A DNA stretch of 64,000 nt. Source: Mermis nigrescens. Lineage: Eukaryota > Nematoda > Enoplea > Mermithida > Mermithidae. Each line of letters starts with the position of its first letter. Positions within the stretch are counted from its first letter, which is position 1. The position numbers and the translations under genes are program-made. Under the pieces are notes generated by a model. That model saw only the letters and a program-made list of their open reading frames with translations, was not told the DNA's origin and did no database searches. The stretch is taken from positions 2,537,633-2,601,632 of the forward strand of contig JAVLUZ010000143.1 of assembly GCA_036768485.1 (NCBI GenBank), given 5' to 3'. Below, in pieces: positions 61,068 to 64,000 of this stretch.

Positions 61068-62068
61068 CCTTTTATATTGTCTGCCCAGGCAAGTGTAATT
61101 GATATCTAGGAATAAAATGATGCTGACATTTTATACACAGTGAAAATGATTTATTGCAAACAGAATGCCAAACATAAAATACTACCACAGTTAACACTAC
61201 CTACTATAACTAGGGAGATAAACGTAGGAATGGAGTAAAAATTTAAAGATAAGGAGATATGTATAATAATTTATAATTCAGATTAGGTGATCATGTAATA
61301 TCGTTCGTATGCATATTCTACAAGTGAGCATATCTGCAATAGAAATCATATTTTGAACACTGTATAGGACGACACGTTTATATAGCAGCATATTTCAGAG
61401 ATAAGACTTTTCCTATCACGAAAGTCAAATAAAACCAAGTTGCACAGATAAAATCAGGCATATCAATCAATAGTAGTGCGATGCAGTCACAGGTGCGCAA
61501 GGTGAAACTTTCTGGGAGCTGAAAACCAAAAATTGGTAGATAGCTATATGCTTCGTAAAAAAAGGTTCTAAAGCCTTTTTAGAGCTCAGAAAATTAGCTA
61601 TATAGCTTTTTAGGTGCGCTTAGTGAAACTTTAGGGGGGGTAAAACCTAAAATTCATAGATAGCTACGTGCTTCATAAAACGTTTCTATAGCATTTTTTA
61701 TCTCAAAAAGCCTTTTTGGACCCACAAACATAGCTATATATAGCCTTTTTGAACTAAACATAGCTATTTAGCCCTTTTTGGAGTAAAATAGCTAGAAAAG
61801 AAAAAACGACTTAGAAAGGACTTAGAAAAGACGACTACATAGCACTTCTGAGCTCACACGGTATGTTTCTGAGTCCAAAAGTCTATATAGCTAGTTTTCT
61901 AAGCCCAAAAAGACTATATAGCGCATTTTCTGAGTCCAAGGCTATAAAGCAATGCTTTTTCGGCTAAAATGGCTGTAAAGCTACCAGTTTTTCAAAGCTC
62001 AGAGAGTAACACCTTCCTCCCCCATGCTCTTGTAAGGGTGGAGTGCAGAAGCGAAATGTTCTATAGGT
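61068..62068. other. FAM241B upstream region with AGCTATATAGC-rich repeats
   Basis: 61068-61490 shows no element. 61500-61990 is an imperfect array of AGCTATATAGC palindromes alternating with 'gcctttttgga' and 'gagctcaaaaa' blocks. Promoter elements cannot be assigned. Confidence 0.4.
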
Positions 62069-62121
62069 TTATTTGCCTTTGTAAACTGGTTTGATAGCTT
62101 CCGCAATTGATACAGCCTTGT
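62069..62121 (-). CDS. Possible last exon of an upstream minus-strand gene
   Basis: A good acceptor (gtatttttcag) is followed in phase 2 (two leftover bases) by KAVSIAEAIKPVYKGK and TAA, with an AATAAA overlapping the stop. It sits upstream of FAM241B on the same strand. The rest of the gene would lie beyond the LINE at 62511 or outside the window. Family not recognised; a chance frame is possible. Confidence 0.3.
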
Positions 62122-62139
62122 CTGAAAAATACATTAAAT

Positions 62140-62225
62140 CAATGTTTTTTGTACGAGCCTCTTTGTACATGTACAAAGATCTTTGGAAAAGTCTTCCTAC
62201 GAGCGAAAAATTTTTCGTACATATA
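62140..62225. mobile_element. Solo end of the TTGTACGAG hAT MITE family
   Basis: Matches the right arm of 59733-60472 in inverted orientation (TTTTTTGTACGAGCCTCTTT, then TACATGTACAAAGATCT) for about 85 bp, without a partner end. Confidence 0.65.
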
Positions 62226-62510
62226 ATACGGGGTGGCTCAAAAAAACGAATGGCACGTTGATTCCTCTAAGTTCTCTGATACTTGACCAAATTTAATGCG
62301 GTTTGCTTTTTTCCGAAAGCCTATTACCTCTGCAAGAAAGCACTAATGCTTCAATTACGCTGGTTAAGCTGCTTTTGATTTAAAATAAATTAAGCAGAAT
62401 GCCACTGATATTTCCTACCTGTGTGACGATAGATCATTTTTATAATAGTTTTTTATCAATGATGCAATATCATATAGACGAAATACCTACTCTAAATAAA
62501 GTAGACTCGT

Positions 62511-63760
62511 AAGGAAAGCTATTAAGGGATATTGTTGTGTACAGGGACGTAAATTGTTAAGAAAAGGTGATCCTAAGCATTTTTATAGTTTTGCCAATAA
62601 GAGAAATCCGTTTAACAGTATATCTGATCAAGTAGTTGACGACTCCATTATTACTTCAGATTTAAAAAAGCGAATGTTTTTGACGATTTCTTCTTATAAA
62701 GTTTAGTTTATTGCGACAGAGACGGAATTAAAACAATACAAATTTAGTCAAATTGAAAAAAATAAAAAATTAAAGTAAACACAATAAAATGACGTCAATG
62801 CAATGCAATTTGAAATATAAATTACTGTGATAAGACAACGTGTAATATCAATAACCTGCGCAAAGACACAAACTTAGGTTATGATTATATAATTGATCTT
62901 AAGGTAGATTATACTTCTGAATCTGTGCGAAATTCTATTCACAACCTTACGCAAACTTTTTCGCCTGATTGAATTTGTTCTTATTTACATCAGAAGATTA
63001 TGTCAATTTCTTGTTGAGCCACTAAGTTGTATTCTTGTAGTTTCTTATAGAAGTGGTGAGCCACCTTCGTGTTGGAAGGATGCTATTGTAGCACCTATTT
63101 CTAAGAAGGGAGATTATTCTTCGGTTGAAAATTACCGTCCAATATCTCTTTGTTGCGTAACTTGTAAAATTATGGAGCATATTATGAACCAAGCCTTAAT
63201 TGCTTCTTTAAAGTCTAAAACTGATTTCTTTTCGCGCCAGTTTGGTTTTCAAAGAGGTAAATCATGTGAAACTCGGCTTTTGAAGTGTACGAATATGTGG
63301 TTTAAATCATTTGATGCATCTATTCCTATTGATGGTGTTTATGCTGATTTTAGCAAAGCCTTTGATTCTGTTGTTCACTCTAAATTGATAGAAAAGTTGA
63401 AGTATTATAGGATAAATGGAACGCTATTAAAATAATTAATTTCCTTTTAAACAAATCATTCTCAAAAGATTAAAATTTTTGACGCCTTCTCTGATCGGAA
63501 ACCAGTTATCAGTTATGTACCTCAAGGTAGCGTTTTAAGACCCTCCTTGTTTCTGTTGTTTGTAAACGATTTTGTTAAAGTTGTTGAGCATAGTGATGTC
63601 ATTTTCTTTGCTGACGATTTGAAGCTATTTAATCTTTCTCAAAAACATAATTTGCTGCAAAAAAATGTAAATAAGCTGGTTTCGTGGTCTGAAGAAATCA
63701 ATTAAGCATATCTCCCCCTAAATGTTCTGTCTTATATCTGGGCTACGCTAATCCTAAAAT
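62511..63760 (+). pseudogene. Degenerate CR1-like LINE ORF2 fragment
   Basis: Plus-strand remnants in order. The EN-RT linker (LRKGDPKHFYSFANKR) lies at about 62510-62705, then 190 bp of unrelated sequence. RT blocks follow: GEPPSCWKDAIVAPISKKGD and NYRPISLCC at 63055-63170, FGFQRGKSC and YADFSKAFDSV at 63240-63375, then after frameshifts VPQGSV..PSLFLLFVNDF and FFADDLKLF at 63510-63630. Stops and shifts make it inactive. Its sequence differs from the 8.9-kb element, so it is a separate subfamily. Confidence 0.85.
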
Positions 63761-64000
63761 TACATATCACATTAACAATTCTTCGTTATCTGACGCATGT
63801 TCTTCGACTCCACATTAACAATTTTTTTGTTATCTGACGCAGGTTCTTCGACTCGAGATCTAGGTGTTCGTTAACAACAAACTTACCTTCCAGTTGCCAT
63901 TGTACTAATATATCAGCAAAAGCTTTGAAAATGAGTGTTTTGATTTTAAAATGTTTTGAATCACGTGATAAAAAATGTTGGTTCATGCTTTTAAGAATTA

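Noticed and set aside
1..64000. CRISPR arrays, bacterial operons, riboswitches, rRNA genes
   Set aside because: Spliced animal genes and eukaryotic transposons show this is nuclear eukaryotic DNA; the tandem repeats lack CRISPR-type unique spacers.

Overview
The window is AT-rich animal nuclear DNA: genes with long introns, GT-AG splice sites, and introns crowded with transposons. All three recognisable host genes lie on the minus strand. From right to left they are FAM241B (61067 down to 57593, 2 exons), COX18 (56448 down to 39408, 7 exons) and a Wiskott-Aldrich syndrome protein gene, WASP (34600 down to 15994, 10 exons). A possible last exon of a fourth minus-strand gene lies at 62069-62121. 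Each gene was rebuilt by joining exons whose splice phases match and whose translations follow the known domain order of the family. I cannot name the species; an invertebrate metazoan is the best reading. Layout: 1-15.9 kb holds no recognisable host gene. It contains nested DNA transposons (765-8288), a damaged CR1-like LINE with PHD-finger ORF1 and endonuclease/RT ORF2 (8638-12600, minus), a PIF/Harbinger remnant (13367-14482) and a tRNA-like sequence. 16.0-34.6 kb is WASP, 39.4-56.4 kb COX18, 57.6-61.1 kb FAM241B, and 62.5-63.8 kb a degenerate LINE on the plus strand. Most introns and intergenic DNA consist of short non-autonomous hAT-like elements. Many were recognised by 8-bp target-site duplications (TSDs), often exact (GTCAGGAC, CCATATAG, CTTAACAC, GGCACAAG, ACATCGAC, CACCGAAT, GTCCCATA, GTGGTATG, GTAACAAG, CCTCTGAC, CGTGAAAT). 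No hAT transposase gene is visible, so these copies were mobilised from elsewhere. How the genes work: WASP relays Cdc42/Rac signals to Arp2/3-driven actin branching, COX18 is the mitochondrial inner-membrane insertase that exports part of Cox2, and FAM241B is a small membrane protein of poorly known role. There is no sign that they form one pathway. The most unusual points are: a 7.8-kb COX18 intron with no GT donor, whose two edges lie in a perfect 14-bp direct repeat; a hAT MITE inserted inside a copy of itself, with both TSDs intact; two MITEs that share a core but have different ends; and a GGCGC-TTC-GCGCC hairpin motif repeated across otherwise unrelated repeat families.
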